From an uncultured Alphaproteobacteria bacterium (GTDB taxonomy: Bacteria; Pseudomonadota; Alphaproteobacteria; RF32; CAG-239): a DNA stretch of 44,061 nucleotides. Below are positions 33,152 to 42,327 of this stretch, one piece after another (position 1 is the first letter of the stretch; each line of letters starts with the position of its first letter). The stretch covers positions 1-44,061 of the forward strand of contig CALXUN010000013.1 of the NCBI GenBank assembly GCA_944391705.1, read 5' to 3'. The position numbers were made by a program, and so were the translations under genes. Below the pieces are notes generated by a model. It was not told where the DNA came from, made no database searches, and saw only the letters and a program-made list of their open reading frames with translations.

Positions 33152-34572
33152 TGGCTGAAAACCTTTTGCTTATTATTATTTTTTTGCCGCTGTTCGGGAG
33201 TTTGTTTGTTGCATTTTCCCGTGACGATGATGCCGGCGTTTCGCGTAATGCCGCCAATGTTTCTGTCTGGATTGTCTGTTGTAATATTTTGCTTATTTTA
33301 CGACTGTTTTCCTTAATTGATGTTAATCTGGATGCCATACAGGTTTTTGGGCGTATTCCCTGGCCGATTGCGCCAGGCGGAAGTCTGACGTTTGGTGCAG
33401 ATGTTTTGGCCTTGCTGATTGTTTTGGGTATTCATGTCGCATTATTGTTGGGAATTTTCGGACTTAAAGATGTAAAAGAAAGCCAAAAAGGCATTTTGTT
33501 TTCAAGTCTGTTGTTCTTAAGCGCGGCCGGAGGCTTTTTTTTGGCGGCGGATTTGTTTGCCTTTTATATCTTTTTTGTTTTGATGATTTTGCCTTTGTTC
33601 GTGCAAATCGGTTTAAGCAACGGTTCCGGTCAAAAAACGGCTTCCCGTTTCTTTTTATACAATATATTGGGCGCTTTTTTGTTTTTGATTTCTGTTGCAG
33701 CACTTTATGCGGCAAAAAACGATGCCATTATGATTGATCATATTTCAGATATTCAAATGCCCCGGAAAGCCGGAATATTCATTTGGAGCGGAGTTTTCTT
33801 AGCCTTTGTTTTAAGGCTTCCGGTATGGCCGTTTCATTACTGGATAAGTTCGGTTAATACGGCATTAAAAAATCCGCTGGTTTTTACAAGCGTCAGTCTG
33901 ATGCCGGTTTCCGGATTGTATGGTTTTATTCGTTTCTGGCCGGCCGTGGTGCCGGAAGAAATTTCTTCTTTCGTGCCGGTTTTTGAATTTTTATGCGTTC
34001 TGACGATGCTTTATCTTGCTTTCAGCGGTTATAGTTCGACCAGTTCGCGGGATAAATTGTTTTCATATATTTTCATTTATTATCTGTTATATCTTTTGGG
34101 CGTGTTCTCGCCGACCGATGTGCTGCAACGCAATATTGCCTATTCGATGTTTGCTTTTTTGCTGGTTTCTGCGGCAATGATTATGATTGTTTTTTATATT
34201 GATCGCGAAAGCGAAAAACTGCAGAATTCACCCAACGGCATTCTCTGCCTTCAACCTAAGGCTGCTCTGGCTTATGCTCTTTTAATTCTGGCCGGAGCCG
34301 GGTTCCCGGTATCGGCGCTTTTCTGGAATAATTTCGTTATTGTTTCCGAAATTTTAAATACGGATGTCTATATCGGAACAACGGCGGTTTTTACCATGTT
34401 GCTGACGGCTGTTTTTCAGTTGCAAAACTTATACGATCTGCGTGATAAATCCTGTCTTTTGCCCGGTCAGGAAAAAATACGGGATATTGATAATTTGCGT
34501 TTTGCTGCCGGAACAATTATTGTGATGGTGCTTTTTCTGTCTTTTATCAAGCCTTTGTGGTTTGTTTATTAA
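33151..34572 (+). CDS. nuoM: Divergent NuoM-like antiporter subunit of complex I
   Basis: The 473-residue membrane protein has about 14 helices and is the clearest of the three. Canonical NuoM has a TM5 FFWEMMLVPM; this protein has IFFVLMILPL, so the proton-channel Glu144 is Val143. TM7 reads FVLRLPVWPFHYWI against FAVKMPVVPLHGWL, so the key Lys is Arg222, and the following LPDAH..AP becomes ISSVNTALKN. The frame is intact, without stops or frameshifts, which argues for selection on the altered protein. It starts at the end of the NuoL-like gene and is followed 16 bases later by the NuoN-like gene. Confidence 0.75.
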   Translation: MAENLLLIIIFLPLFGSLFVAFSRDDDAGVSRNAANVSVWIVCCNILLILRLFSLIDVNLDAIQVFGRIPWPIAPGGSLTFGADVLALLIVLGIHVALLLGIFGLKDVKESQKGILFSSLLFLSAAGGFFLAADLFAFYIFFVLMILPLFVQIGLSNGSGQKTASRFFLYNILGAFLFLISVAALYAAKNDAIMIDHISDIQMPRKAGIFIWSGVFLAFVLRLPVWPFHYWISSVNTALKNPLVFTSVSLMPVSGLYGFIRFWPAVVPEEISSFVPVFEFLCVLTMLYLAFSGYSSTSSRDKLFSYIFIYYLLYLLGVFSPTDVLQRNIAYSMFAFLLVSAAMIMIVFYIDRESEKLQNSPNGILCLQPKAALAYALLILAGAGFPVSALFWNNFVIVSEILNTDVYIGTTAVFTMLLTAVFQLQNLYDLRDKSCLLPGQEKIRDIDNLRFAAGTIIVMVLFLSFIKPLWFVY

Positions 34573-34588
34573 TTGAAGGAAACTGACA

Positions 34589-35992
34589 ATGAGTGGAATG
34601 TTTGGACTTTTGAACATGTTTGCCTTATTTGCCGGTATGCTCTGGCTCGGTATACAACGGGTTTGGGGCGGCTTTTCGGCTAAAGATTATTTTTTAACAG
34701 CCAAAATTTCAGTTGTTGCCAGCATTGTATTTTCTCTGCTGATTAAGGAAGAAAATTGGGCAATCCCGTATTTTTCAGCCAATGTGCCGTCAATTTGGAC
34801 TTTTGTTTTAACGGCAGGGGTCGTGTATTTGTGGTTGGTTCTATCCTTAAAATGGTTTGTTGTCGAGGATTTACCGGCTTGTCTTTTTTGTTTTTTGTCC
34901 TTGGCTGCTTTATTATGCTGTCATACAATTGCCTCAACGGTTAATTTCGGGGTTTTGTTCGGGGCTATGGCGGTTTTGGCGCTGATTAATTATTTGTTTT
35001 TGTACTTAAGCCAGCAGACGGAAGAGCTGCATAATATCAGCAGCCGGTATGGTTTAAGTGTTTTGTTTTTTATTTTTTTGGCGGCGTTGTCATTATATTT
35101 TCTTACTCCCGAAAATTGGGATTTACAGCATTCGGCAGGAGCAGCAGCTGCCGCCGGAACGCTTAAAACGTATTTTATTCTGGCCGGAATTTTATTTATC
35201 TTTTTATTTATGCTGGCTGTTGCTCCGCTGCATTTCTGGTTTACCGATACGATTGCGCCGGCGGTGCTTCCGGTGGCGTTTTATTTTAGTCTGGTACCCC
35301 AAATATCTTTATGGACGGCTTTTATTAAAGTTAATTTACAGGTTTTGCGGCCGCTGATGGATAATCTTGATGCCATGTATCTTGTTTTGGGCGTTTTATC
35401 GGTGTTTGTCGGTGCAATCGGTGCCAACACCAGCCGCAATTTGAAAAAAATATTTGCCTGCAGCGGCATATATAATCTGGGCGTTATGCTTTTGACAACA
35501 GCGTCATTTACTGATAAGTCCGTTTTTGCCGGTCTGGTTTATATGCAGGTGTATATATTGGCGCTTGCCGGGATTTATACGGTTTTTTACGGATTCAAAA
35601 GCCGCGGCGATTATTTATACAATTTAAATATGATAGGAGGCTTTGCCAAAGTTCGTCCGTTTGCAGCCGGTGCTTTGTTGTTTTTTATGGCATCTTTAGC
35701 CGGTTTGGCGCCGCTTCCGGGATTTTGGGTAATCTGGGCGGCAATGGGCGGCTTTGCCCATACCGCGCGTTTTGGGCTGACGGCGGTTGTTTTGGGCGGA
35801 ATGTTGTTGTTAATTCCGGCCTATCTCCAAGTTGTCAGAGCGGTTTGCTTTAGTAAGAAAAATACAAATTTTGACCGGACGGAAAACAGTATTTATGCCA
35901 TTTTGGTGTTTTTAACGGTCTTGATTTTGCTTTTGGTCTGCCGGCCGCAATTGCTGGACATACAAATGCAATGGGCAGCTTTGGCGGGGTAG
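34589..35992 (+). CDS. nuoN: Divergent NuoN-like antiporter subunit of complex I
   Basis: This 467-residue polytopic protein is identified as NuoN-like by the TM7-TM8 region and by the birA-rnj genes that follow, the usual alphaproteobacterial neighbours. Aligned by hand, FKLSLVPFHLWTPDVY is FMLAVAPLHFWFTDTI, so the TM7 Lys is Met208. The TM8 Lys (ATASKI) is Gln238 (SLVPQI), and the TM5 Glu (IGIELIS) is Met127 (GAMAVL). All main protonatable channel residues are therefore replaced. SD GAAGGA precedes the ATG. The start of birA follows the stop by 3 bases. Confidence 0.7.
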   Translation: MSGMFGLLNMFALFAGMLWLGIQRVWGGFSAKDYFLTAKISVVASIVFSLLIKEENWAIPYFSANVPSIWTFVLTAGVVYLWLVLSLKWFVVEDLPACLFCFLSLAALLCCHTIASTVNFGVLFGAMAVLALINYLFLYLSQQTEELHNISSRYGLSVLFFIFLAALSLYFLTPENWDLQHSAGAAAAAGTLKTYFILAGILFIFLFMLAVAPLHFWFTDTIAPAVLPVAFYFSLVPQISLWTAFIKVNLQVLRPLMDNLDAMYLVLGVLSVFVGAIGANTSRNLKKIFACSGIYNLGVMLLTTASFTDKSVFAGLVYMQVYILALAGIYTVFYGFKSRGDYLYNLNMIGGFAKVRPFAAGALLFFMASLAGLAPLPGFWVIWAAMGGFAHTARFGLTAVVLGGMLLLIPAYLQVVRAVCFSKKNTNFDRTENSIYAILVFLTVLILLLVCRPQLLDIQMQWAALAG

Positions 35993-35995
35993 AAA

Positions 35996-36721
35996 ATGGA
36001 AAAAATCGGTATGTGGACGTGGCTTGATTTGGCTGAAACCGACAGTACCAACAATGCGGCAGATAAATTGTGTGCCGAAACAAACTGTCCGTGTATTGTA
36101 ACGGCAAAGCGCCAAACGGCGGGCAGGGGACGGCGCGGCCGCAGCTGGATAAGCGATGAAGGAAATTTGTTTATGTCGTTTGCTTTTCCGGCAGAACTTG
36201 ACAACATCGGTCAAATTGCGGTTTTAAGCGGGTTGGCAGTGTTAAAAACCGTGCGAGCCTTCTGCCCTGATGTTTCCCTTCTGCTCAAATGGCCGAATGA
36301 TGTTTTGGCCGATGGGGCGAAAATTTCGGGGATTTTATTTGAACGTGCCCGAAACGGTTTTTGGATTATGGGTATCGGTATTAATGTCGTATCACATCCG
36401 GAAACGGCGGCGGCCGGTTACCGGACTGCAGGGTTGAATGCGCTCGGAGCAGCAACCGACCGGCTAAAAGTTTTGCATAAATTTGTTGTTATATGGGATG
36501 AAATGATATTTTCCTGGCGGCAAGAAGGTTTTAATGCTTTTAAGCGGCAATGGCTTGACAACGCATATAATCTTGGTAAAACAATAATTGTTAAACAAGG
36601 GGATAAAGAAATAAGCGGCATATTGTCCGGCTTAAATGACGATGGCAGCCTGCAGCTTGAGATTGCAGGGAAAATGCATAAAATTCTGGCCGGCGATGTT
36701 TTTGCCCTTAAAGAGGAATAA
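35996..36721 (+). CDS. birA: Biotin--[acetyl-CoA-carboxylase] ligase
   Basis: Activates biotin as biotinyl-AMP and attaches it to the carrier protein of biotin-dependent carboxylases. The 241-residue protein shows TDSTNNAADKL, the biotinyl-AMP loop TAGRGRRGRSWIS, LLKWPNDVLADGAKISGIL, and a C-terminal beta-barrel (GDKEISGILSGLNDDGSLQL). It lacks the N-terminal winged helix, so it is an enzyme only and not the biotin-operon repressor. It lies between the NuoN-like gene and rnj, a common alphaproteobacterial order from which coaX appears to be missing here. Confidence 0.93.
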   Translation: MEKIGMWTWLDLAETDSTNNAADKLCAETNCPCIVTAKRQTAGRGRRGRSWISDEGNLFMSFAFPAELDNIGQIAVLSGLAVLKTVRAFCPDVSLLLKWPNDVLADGAKISGILFERARNGFWIMGIGINVVSHPETAAAGYRTAGLNALGAATDRLKVLHKFVVIWDEMIFSWRQEGFNAFKRQWLDNAYNLGKTIIVKQGDKEISGILSGLNDDGSLQLEIAGKMHKILAGDVFALKEE

Positions 36722-36723
36722 AG

Positions 36724-38382
36724 ATGAAGAAGAAAAACAAGAATGGAATTTATTTTCTGCCGCTGGGCGGCGCCGATGAAATCGGCATGAACATGTATGC
36801 ATACGGCGTGAACGGCAAATGGATTGTGATTGATGCCGGATACGGTTTTTTAAATGACGATTATCCGGGAATGGATATGTGTTATGCTTCACCGGCGTTT
36901 TTGGAGGAGCTTAGAGAAGATGTGCTGGGGCTGTTTATTACCCACGGTCATGAAGACCATATGGGTGCAATTGCGCAAATCTGGCCGGCACTGCAATGTC
37001 CGGTTTATGCCACGCCTTTTGCCGCCGGATTGATGAAAGAACGCTTAAAAGAATATAATCTCGAAAATGCCGTGGATATCAATAAAGTTCAAACGGGTTC
37101 TGAGATAACGGCCGGCGATTTTATGGTTAAATTTGTGCCGCTGGTGCATTCGGTGCCGGAAACCTGCGGGCTTTTTATCCGTACGCCGTTTGGCAATGTT
37201 TTTCATGCCACTGACTGGCGATTTGATGACGGATGTATCAAGATGCTGCCGACCGGCACGGAAGAGCTTAAAGCAGCCGGAAAAGCCGGGATTGATATGT
37301 TTGTGTGCGATTCGACCAATGTCATGCTTGACAAACCCCAGCCGAGCGAAAGTATGGTGCGAAAAAAGCTGTTGGAGCTTATTCCCAGTATAAAGGGCGG
37401 GTTAATCGTTACCTGCTTTTCATCCAACCTGATGCGGCTGGAAACCCTGATTATGGCGGCAGACCTTGCCGGACGCACGCCGGTTTTAATCGGCAAAAGC
37501 CTGATAAGCAATGTCAAGCTTGCCAAAGAGTGCGGTTATTTTCAAGATTTGCCTAATGTTCATACTCCCGAGCAGGTACAGGGCATTACCGCCGACAAGG
37601 CGCTTTATATCTGTACCGGATCGCAGGCCAATTACCGCAGCGCTTTAAGCTCAATTGTCAAGGGCGAGAGCAAATATGTTAAATTGGATAAAAACGATAC
37701 GATTATTTTTTCTTCCAAGATTATTCCCGGTAATGAAGAAAAAATCGAGCGTATGCAGGAGCTGATGATTGACCAGGGGGTTACGGTCATCACCAATGAA
37801 ACGGAGCTGGTGCATACTTCGGGACATCCGTCCAAAGAAGAATTAAAGAAAATGTATAAAATCTTAAAACCGAAAATTGTTTTTCCGGTGCACGGTGACA
37901 AGCGCTTTATCCGCGAACACAAACGTTTTGCCTTAAGCTGCGGTATCAAAGAGGTTTGTTCGGGGCAAAACGGGGATATGTTCTTTTTACAAAACGGTCA
38001 AATCATTAAAACCGAAGAGGTGGCCTCAGACGTTATCGGCGTTGACCGCGGGCGGGCGGTTGCCTTAAGTTCGGATTTGGTACATAACCGGCGCCGTATC
38101 GCATATAATTGCAGCTTGTTTATCAGCGCAGTCATCAGCCGCGATAACCGGGTGGAAGATTTGGAAATTTCTTCAATTGATATTTTGGAAGAAAAAGCAT
38201 GGGAAGAGCTTTCCGGGGAAATTAAAGAAAAAGTTATTCCGCTGATTGAGGAAAAACTTCATAACTTCGGCGGGGCCAATGCCGCAGCAAAAGAATTTAT
38301 CCGCAGCCGCATCCGTAAAATGGTTTACAAAGCAACGGATGTCAAGCCGGTAACGTTTTGCCATATTTATCAGGAAAAATAA
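36724..38382 (+). CDS. rnj: Ribonuclease J
   Basis: A 5'-to-3' exo- and endoribonuclease of the metallo-beta-lactamase/beta-CASP family, used in mRNA decay and RNA maturation. The 552 residues match the family length. Motifs: LPLGGADEIGMNMYAYG, the zinc site THGHEDHMGAI (H74, H76, D78, H79), HSVPETCGLFI, FHATDWRFD, the beta-CASP VTCFSSNLMRL, HTSGHPSKEEL, FPVHGDKRFIREH, and a C-terminal domain. It starts 2 bases after birA in one operon. Confidence 0.95.
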   Translation: MKKKNKNGIYFLPLGGADEIGMNMYAYGVNGKWIVIDAGYGFLNDDYPGMDMCYASPAFLEELREDVLGLFITHGHEDHMGAIAQIWPALQCPVYATPFAAGLMKERLKEYNLENAVDINKVQTGSEITAGDFMVKFVPLVHSVPETCGLFIRTPFGNVFHATDWRFDDGCIKMLPTGTEELKAAGKAGIDMFVCDSTNVMLDKPQPSESMVRKKLLELIPSIKGGLIVTCFSSNLMRLETLIMAADLAGRTPVLIGKSLISNVKLAKECGYFQDLPNVHTPEQVQGITADKALYICTGSQANYRSALSSIVKGESKYVKLDKNDTIIFSSKIIPGNEEKIERMQELMIDQGVTVITNETELVHTSGHPSKEELKKMYKILKPKIVFPVHGDKRFIREHKRFALSCGIKEVCSGQNGDMFFLQNGQIIKTEEVASDVIGVDRGRAVALSSDLVHNRRRIAYNCSLFISAVISRDNRVEDLEISSIDILEEKAWEELSGEIKEKVIPLIEEKLHNFGGANAAAKEFIRSRIRKMVYKATDVKPVTFCHIYQEK

Positions 38383-38404
38383 GTTTTATTTTAAGGAGAG
38401 AACA

Positions 38405-39382
38405 ATGACGATTATACCCGAAAGATTAAAAAAAGGCGATAAAATCATGATTGTGGCGCCGGCGCGCGGCTTAAAACTGATTGGCGCCGATTGCCGGCAG
38501 ATTGCCGAGGAACGTCTGGCGGGTCTGGGCTTAAAAGTTGAATTTGCGCCCAATACCACAGATGAAAATTTTGATTTAACGGGCTCGGCTTCGGTTGAAA
38601 AACGGGTTGCGGATTTAATGACGGCGTTTGCAGATAAATCTGTCAAAGCTGTTTTGACGGTTATCGGCGGGTTTAACTCCAACCAGATGGTCAAACATCT
38701 GGATTATGATGTTATCCGCCAAAATCCGAAAATTTTCATGGGCTTTTCGGACATTACGGCCTTGCATGCGGCAATTTATGCCCAAACCGGGCTTGTGACC
38801 TATTACGGGCCGCATTACAGCAGTCTGGGAATGAAAAAAGGCTGCAAATATACTTTGGAAAATATGGTCAAGGCTTTGTTTGAAGGCGGAAAACGTGAGA
38901 TTTTACCGTCGGCGGAATGGAGCGATGATTTGTGGTTTTTGGATCAGGACAAGCGTGAATTTGTTAAAAACGACGGCTGGTGGCAAATTCAAGGCGGTGA
39001 GGCCAAAGGGACAATCATCGGCGGTAATTTGTGTACATTTAATTTGCATTTAGGCACGCCGTACCGGCCGAAGTTTGAGAAAGACACGATTTTATTTTTG
39101 GAAGACGATGAAGAATCCAAGCTCGTTACTTTTGAACGCAATCTGCAGGCTTTGATTAATCAGGATGATTTTAAGAATGTCAAAGGTTTGGTTATCGGTC
39201 GTTTCCAGAATGCCTCCAAGGTAACGCGTGAAGGACTGGAATTTATTTTGAGAAACAAGCCGGCGCTTAAAAATATGCCGCTTATTGCCAATATTGATAT
39301 GGGGCATACCACGCCGATAAACACCATTCCGCTCGGCGGATATGCCGAAATCAGAAACGGCCGCATTTTTGTGGAAGGATAA
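38405..39382 (+). CDS. S66-family LD-carboxypeptidase (LdcA/MccF-like)
   Basis: Serine peptidase that removes the terminal D-Ala from muropeptide tetrapeptides, or cleaves microcin C-type adducts in MccF relatives. The 325 residues show the family start RLKKGDKIMIVAPARG, the nucleophile elbow FMGFSDITALHAAIYAQTG, YYGPHYSSLG, GTIIGGNLCTFNLHLGTPY, the acidic LFLEDDEESKL and the catalytic His in IDMGHTTPINTIPLGG. No signal peptide is seen, so it is probably cytoplasmic and acts in cell-wall recycling. SD AAGGAGAG precedes the ATG. It is the last gene before the foreign-looking block. Confidence 0.9.
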   Translation: MTIIPERLKKGDKIMIVAPARGLKLIGADCRQIAEERLAGLGLKVEFAPNTTDENFDLTGSASVEKRVADLMTAFADKSVKAVLTVIGGFNSNQMVKHLDYDVIRQNPKIFMGFSDITALHAAIYAQTGLVTYYGPHYSSLGMKKGCKYTLENMVKALFEGGKREILPSAEWSDDLWFLDQDKREFVKNDGWWQIQGGEAKGTIIGGNLCTFNLHLGTPYRPKFEKDTILFLEDDEESKLVTFERNLQALINQDDFKNVKGLVIGRFQNASKVTREGLEFILRNKPALKNMPLIANIDMGHTTPINTIPLGGYAEIRNGRIFVEG

Positions 39383-39387
39383 AAGGT

Positions 39388-39517
39388 TTGTCACCGCTTA
39401 AGAGGCAGCCGCACATTTTGTCACTGCCTGAGAGCGGGCGTGCTATTTCTTTCTTGTCACCCCTATGAGCGGGTATGCCCGCGAATATTAGGGGTCCAGA
39501 AATTTATGGCATGACAG
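39388..39517. repeat. Three degenerate TTGTCAC repeats ending in a palindromic REP/MITE-like unit
   Basis: TTGTCAC recurs at 39388, 39418 and 39454, each followed by a degenerate GAG.GGGC.TGC segment. The third copy forms a nested hairpin (CCCCTA...GCGGGTATGCCCGC...TAGGGG), continues GTCCAGAAATTT and ends ATGACA at 39511-39516. The TGTCA...TGACA ends and GGGGTCCAG core are the hallmarks of small intergenic palindromes seen in many proteobacteria. Confidence 0.55.
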
Positions 39518-39714
39518 AAAAAGAGTATTGGCTGAACTTTTTTATTTTCGTCAAAAATCGGCAAACGATATCCATAGGTATATCAGTTTATTATATACGT
39601 TCTTTTCATTGAAAAGAGGGTTTTCTAAGATTTTCGCGTTCTTGAGGACAAAAGCAACCCTTTCGTCATATTTTGTACAAAAATGCATTTTAATGTATTT
39701 TTTTGCTTGTGTTT
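39518..39714. other. Intergenic region before the Bacteroidales-like block
   Basis: This stretch is AT-rich and holds no supported gene. It contains an AGGGTTTTC...GACAAAAGCAACCCT partial dyad (39614-39662). The left boundary of the foreign DNA probably lies in or near it. Confidence 0.4.
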
Positions 39715-39743
39715 TTGACATTTTTATGCTACAGTAATAATGA
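39715..39743 (+). promoter_or_regulatory. Sigma-70-like promoter candidate for the foreign block
   Basis: TTGACA (39715-39720), 17 bases, then TAATGA (39738-39743), 130 bases before the lipoprotein start. It fits a proteobacterial promoter. I could not find a clean Bacteroidetes-type TANNTTTG element. Confidence 0.4.
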
Positions 39744-39875
39744 AAAATATTAAGTTATGTATGCTATTGTGTCGATTATTGGAAAGTTTGAAAAGATTTT
39801 TCATCACTTTGGTATGCCTTAAAAACTTTTTTGTTTTTCATTTTAAATCGAATAATAATAAAAAAAATAAAGATT

Positions 39876-42272
39876 ATGGCAAAGACAAGAAATTTCTTCA
39901 TCATGGCGATAGTTATGATGTTGACAGCTACTTTTATGGTAAGCTGCGAAGATAGCACGTTCCTCGGCATTGAGGAACCGGAGTTCGTAAAAAATGAGGA
40001 GCCTAACGGTGACAACGGTTATCGTTACAACGTTGACCTGACGATGGAATTTGATACAGTTTCCATGAAGCTGTATACAGTTCGTCAAACCATTGAGGGT
40101 GTGCGTAACATTCTTGAATACGGCGATACTCTTGCTGTTGAAGAGTTTGCACGCGATCTCAACTTAGAGGTGAACTTTAGCCTGACACCTTCCATGGTGT
40201 ACGTGGCTGAAAAAACACTCCTTAACGATGTACTGTGCAGTGATACAGTGGTATCTGTGGTTTCTGAAACCGAAGATCAGGATGATGAATTCTGCACCAT
40301 TAACAAGGAGCAGAACTATACATTCAAATTCAACGGTAACGAAACCGTCGAAGCTGCTGCCGTATGGCAGGCACTTCGTTGTGAAGTTGCTGACACTACC
40401 TTTGCATGTGTAGAAGTTAAGAACGTTGCTTACGATTCTTTCGAGGCAACTCTTAATGAAGCAATATCTAACGCCGATTCAACGGTGTATGATGTTGATC
40501 TCCGCTTTAATGTGGAGCTTGCATGCAGCGAAATGAGCTGGGACAGCACATACGTTGTCCGCGTTCCGGAAATCCGTATCTATAAGAACGGATATGTTCC
40601 AGAAGTGCCGGATGAGTATGAAACAAAGATCGAAAACAGTGATTATCGCGCTGCTTTCGAAACTGCAACTCTGTCTCTCGTGACAGACTTCCAGACCGTT
40701 TCAGGTGACATTGTTACCTATAAGAACGATGTTGAAGAAGTTAGCCGCGAGAACTTCGCGAAGGATTTGAATCTTCAGGCATTGTTTACAGCACCTGAAA
40801 GGGTGTATGTCAATAATGAAGCTCAACTCTCGCACGTTTCTTTGGCAGGATCATCACATGGTGGTGACCGTGTTTCAAGAGACGCTGACGGTCGTTTTAC
40901 CACTGCTACTTCAGCAATGGATTATAACTTCCGTTTCAATGAGGGTGAGAATGTTGTTGCTGCAACCGAGTATCAGTATCTCTCTTACGGGGATACAACT
41001 TTTGTATACTCAGCAATCCAGGACATCAACTTTAACAGAGTTGAGGTTTCTGAAAATGCTGCAGCCAGCAATGACGAGCTTCAGGTTGTAAACGTAACCC
41101 TCTACTTTGATGTAGAGGTCGTACGCGAAGACCCTGAAGATATCACGACCCGCGCAACCAGCGCGCCGGAGGTTTATGAAGTTGCCGTTCCTTACGAACG
41201 CGCCCTTCGTATTGAAGCCCCGACTGATGAGTTGACCGGAAAGACGTACAGAGATGTAACCCGTGAAATCGTTGACGCTAATACGGAGCGTATTTCATGG
41301 ACAGAAGTTGAAACTTGGTCAGTATCGGGAGAGAAGACCAATACCATCAGCTTCAATCTGTATCGTCACTTGACGAGCCCTGCTATGCAGACCGTGTACA
41401 CGGCTAATGACCAGTACAACACTGTAAGCAATGGTTCGCGCCTCGTTCGTGAAAACGAAAGCGTAAACGGAAATTGGACGGTGACAACCCGCTATATGCA
41501 GTATACTTCTACTGCTTCTAACGGCGTTAATCCTTTCAATAATGTTTACTCTTACGATTATCAGAAAGCTGTCTATACAGATGAGTACTACACTCTGACG
41601 TTTGAGTACGCTAACTGGACAATCAACGAGGGATCTTCTAATGTTACTGCTGCCGGTGAACAAACTGTTAGCGGTGTTGTTTACAACGTTTCAAACTACG
41701 TCAACAACATCAATACGGTTTATGCCGTTTCTTCTGACAGTTACGATGCATCTGCCAGCGCAGAAGCCCGTATCTATGTTGAGAAGGAAATTGATAAGAT
41801 TATTCCGGATAACTGGGGTAAGATTATCGGTGCCGGTATCAGCGCAGTGCCTACTGATCCTAACGGAGAATCAGCACAGAAATGTCTGACTATCCGTACG
41901 GATAAGGGAGCAGTAGCTGTGACCTTCTCCATGAACGCCGATATGCCGAGCGTATCAAGCATTCTTTCAGGATACTTCGTTGAAGGTAACTTCGGCGCAG
42001 AGTACAACTCTGGATACTACACCACATCTGCTAACCATGGGTCTTATGACCTTGGCAGATGGGCTCCGGCCATTGCAAAGGATGAGGCTGACAGAATTTC
42101 GTACTTTAATGGTAACACTAAAGTACGAGTTATCAGACACTCCACCCTTTCAATGTGGAACTGGAGAGATGGTAACATGTCAACAGTTGTTGACGGTTAC
42201 GAGTTCTCCGTATCAGACAACGGTGTTCTGACTATTACCGTTGACGGAAATGTTGTTATGCAGATCCGTTAA
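39876..42272 (+). CDS. Large lipoprotein of Bacteroidales type with tandem domain repeats
   Basis: The protein is about 798 residues. The signal MAKTRNFFIMAIVMMLTATF runs into MVSC, with Cys24 as the lipidation site followed by acidic residues, as in exported Bacteroidetes lipoproteins. Two homologous units of about 200 residues follow: one contains YGDTLAVEEFARDLNLEVNF, FKFNGNETVEAAAVW and ADTTFACVEV; the other VSRENFAKDLNLQALF, FRFNEGENVVAATEY and GDTTFVYSAI. A Thr/Ser/Asn/Tyr-rich C-terminal half follows. Start is the ATG at 39876; its upstream AATAAAGATT has no SD, unlike the neighbours. Surface or adhesin-type role is inference. Confidence 0.75.
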   Translation: MAKTRNFFIMAIVMMLTATFMVSCEDSTFLGIEEPEFVKNEEPNGDNGYRYNVDLTMEFDTVSMKLYTVRQTIEGVRNILEYGDTLAVEEFARDLNLEVNFSLTPSMVYVAEKTLLNDVLCSDTVVSVVSETEDQDDEFCTINKEQNYTFKFNGNETVEAAAVWQALRCEVADTTFACVEVKNVAYDSFEATLNEAISNADSTVYDVDLRFNVELACSEMSWDSTYVVRVPEIRIYKNGYVPEVPDEYETKIENSDYRAAFETATLSLVTDFQTVSGDIVTYKNDVEEVSRENFAKDLNLQALFTAPERVYVNNEAQLSHVSLAGSSHGGDRVSRDADGRFTTATSAMDYNFRFNEGENVVAATEYQYLSYGDTTFVYSAIQDINFNRVEVSENAAASNDELQVVNVTLYFDVEVVREDPEDITTRATSAPEVYEVAVPYERALRIEAPTDELTGKTYRDVTREIVDANTERISWTEVETWSVSGEKTNTISFNLYRHLTSPAMQTVYTANDQYNTVSNGSRLVRENESVNGNWTVTTRYMQYTSTASNGVNPFNNVYSYDYQKAVYTDEYYTLTFEYANWTINEGSSNVTAAGEQTVSGVVYNVSNYVNNINTVYAVSSDSYDASASAEARIYVEKEIDKIIPDNWGKIIGAGISAVPTDPNGESAQKCLTIRTDKGAVAVTFSMNADMPSVSSILSGYFVEGNFGAEYNSGYYTTSANHGSYDLGRWAPAIAKDEADRISYFNGNTKVRVIRHSTLSMWNWRDGNMSTVVDGYEFSVSDNGVLTITVDGNVVMQIR

Positions 42273-42327
42273 TGAGAAACTTCTTCTGACTGTTCATAAT
42301 TTGTTTTTGAATTGTTAGGAGTTTTAA

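Noticed and set aside
39388-39517. Possible CRISPR array
   Set aside because: There are only three degenerate units with unequal spacing (30 and 36), internal palindromes and no cas genes. An intergenic palindromic repeat fits better.
39740-39955. 71-residue frame before the lipoprotein gene
   Set aside because: It overlaps the lipoprotein signal region in another frame, has no SD and is Lys/Asn-rich, as expected of AT-rich non-coding DNA.
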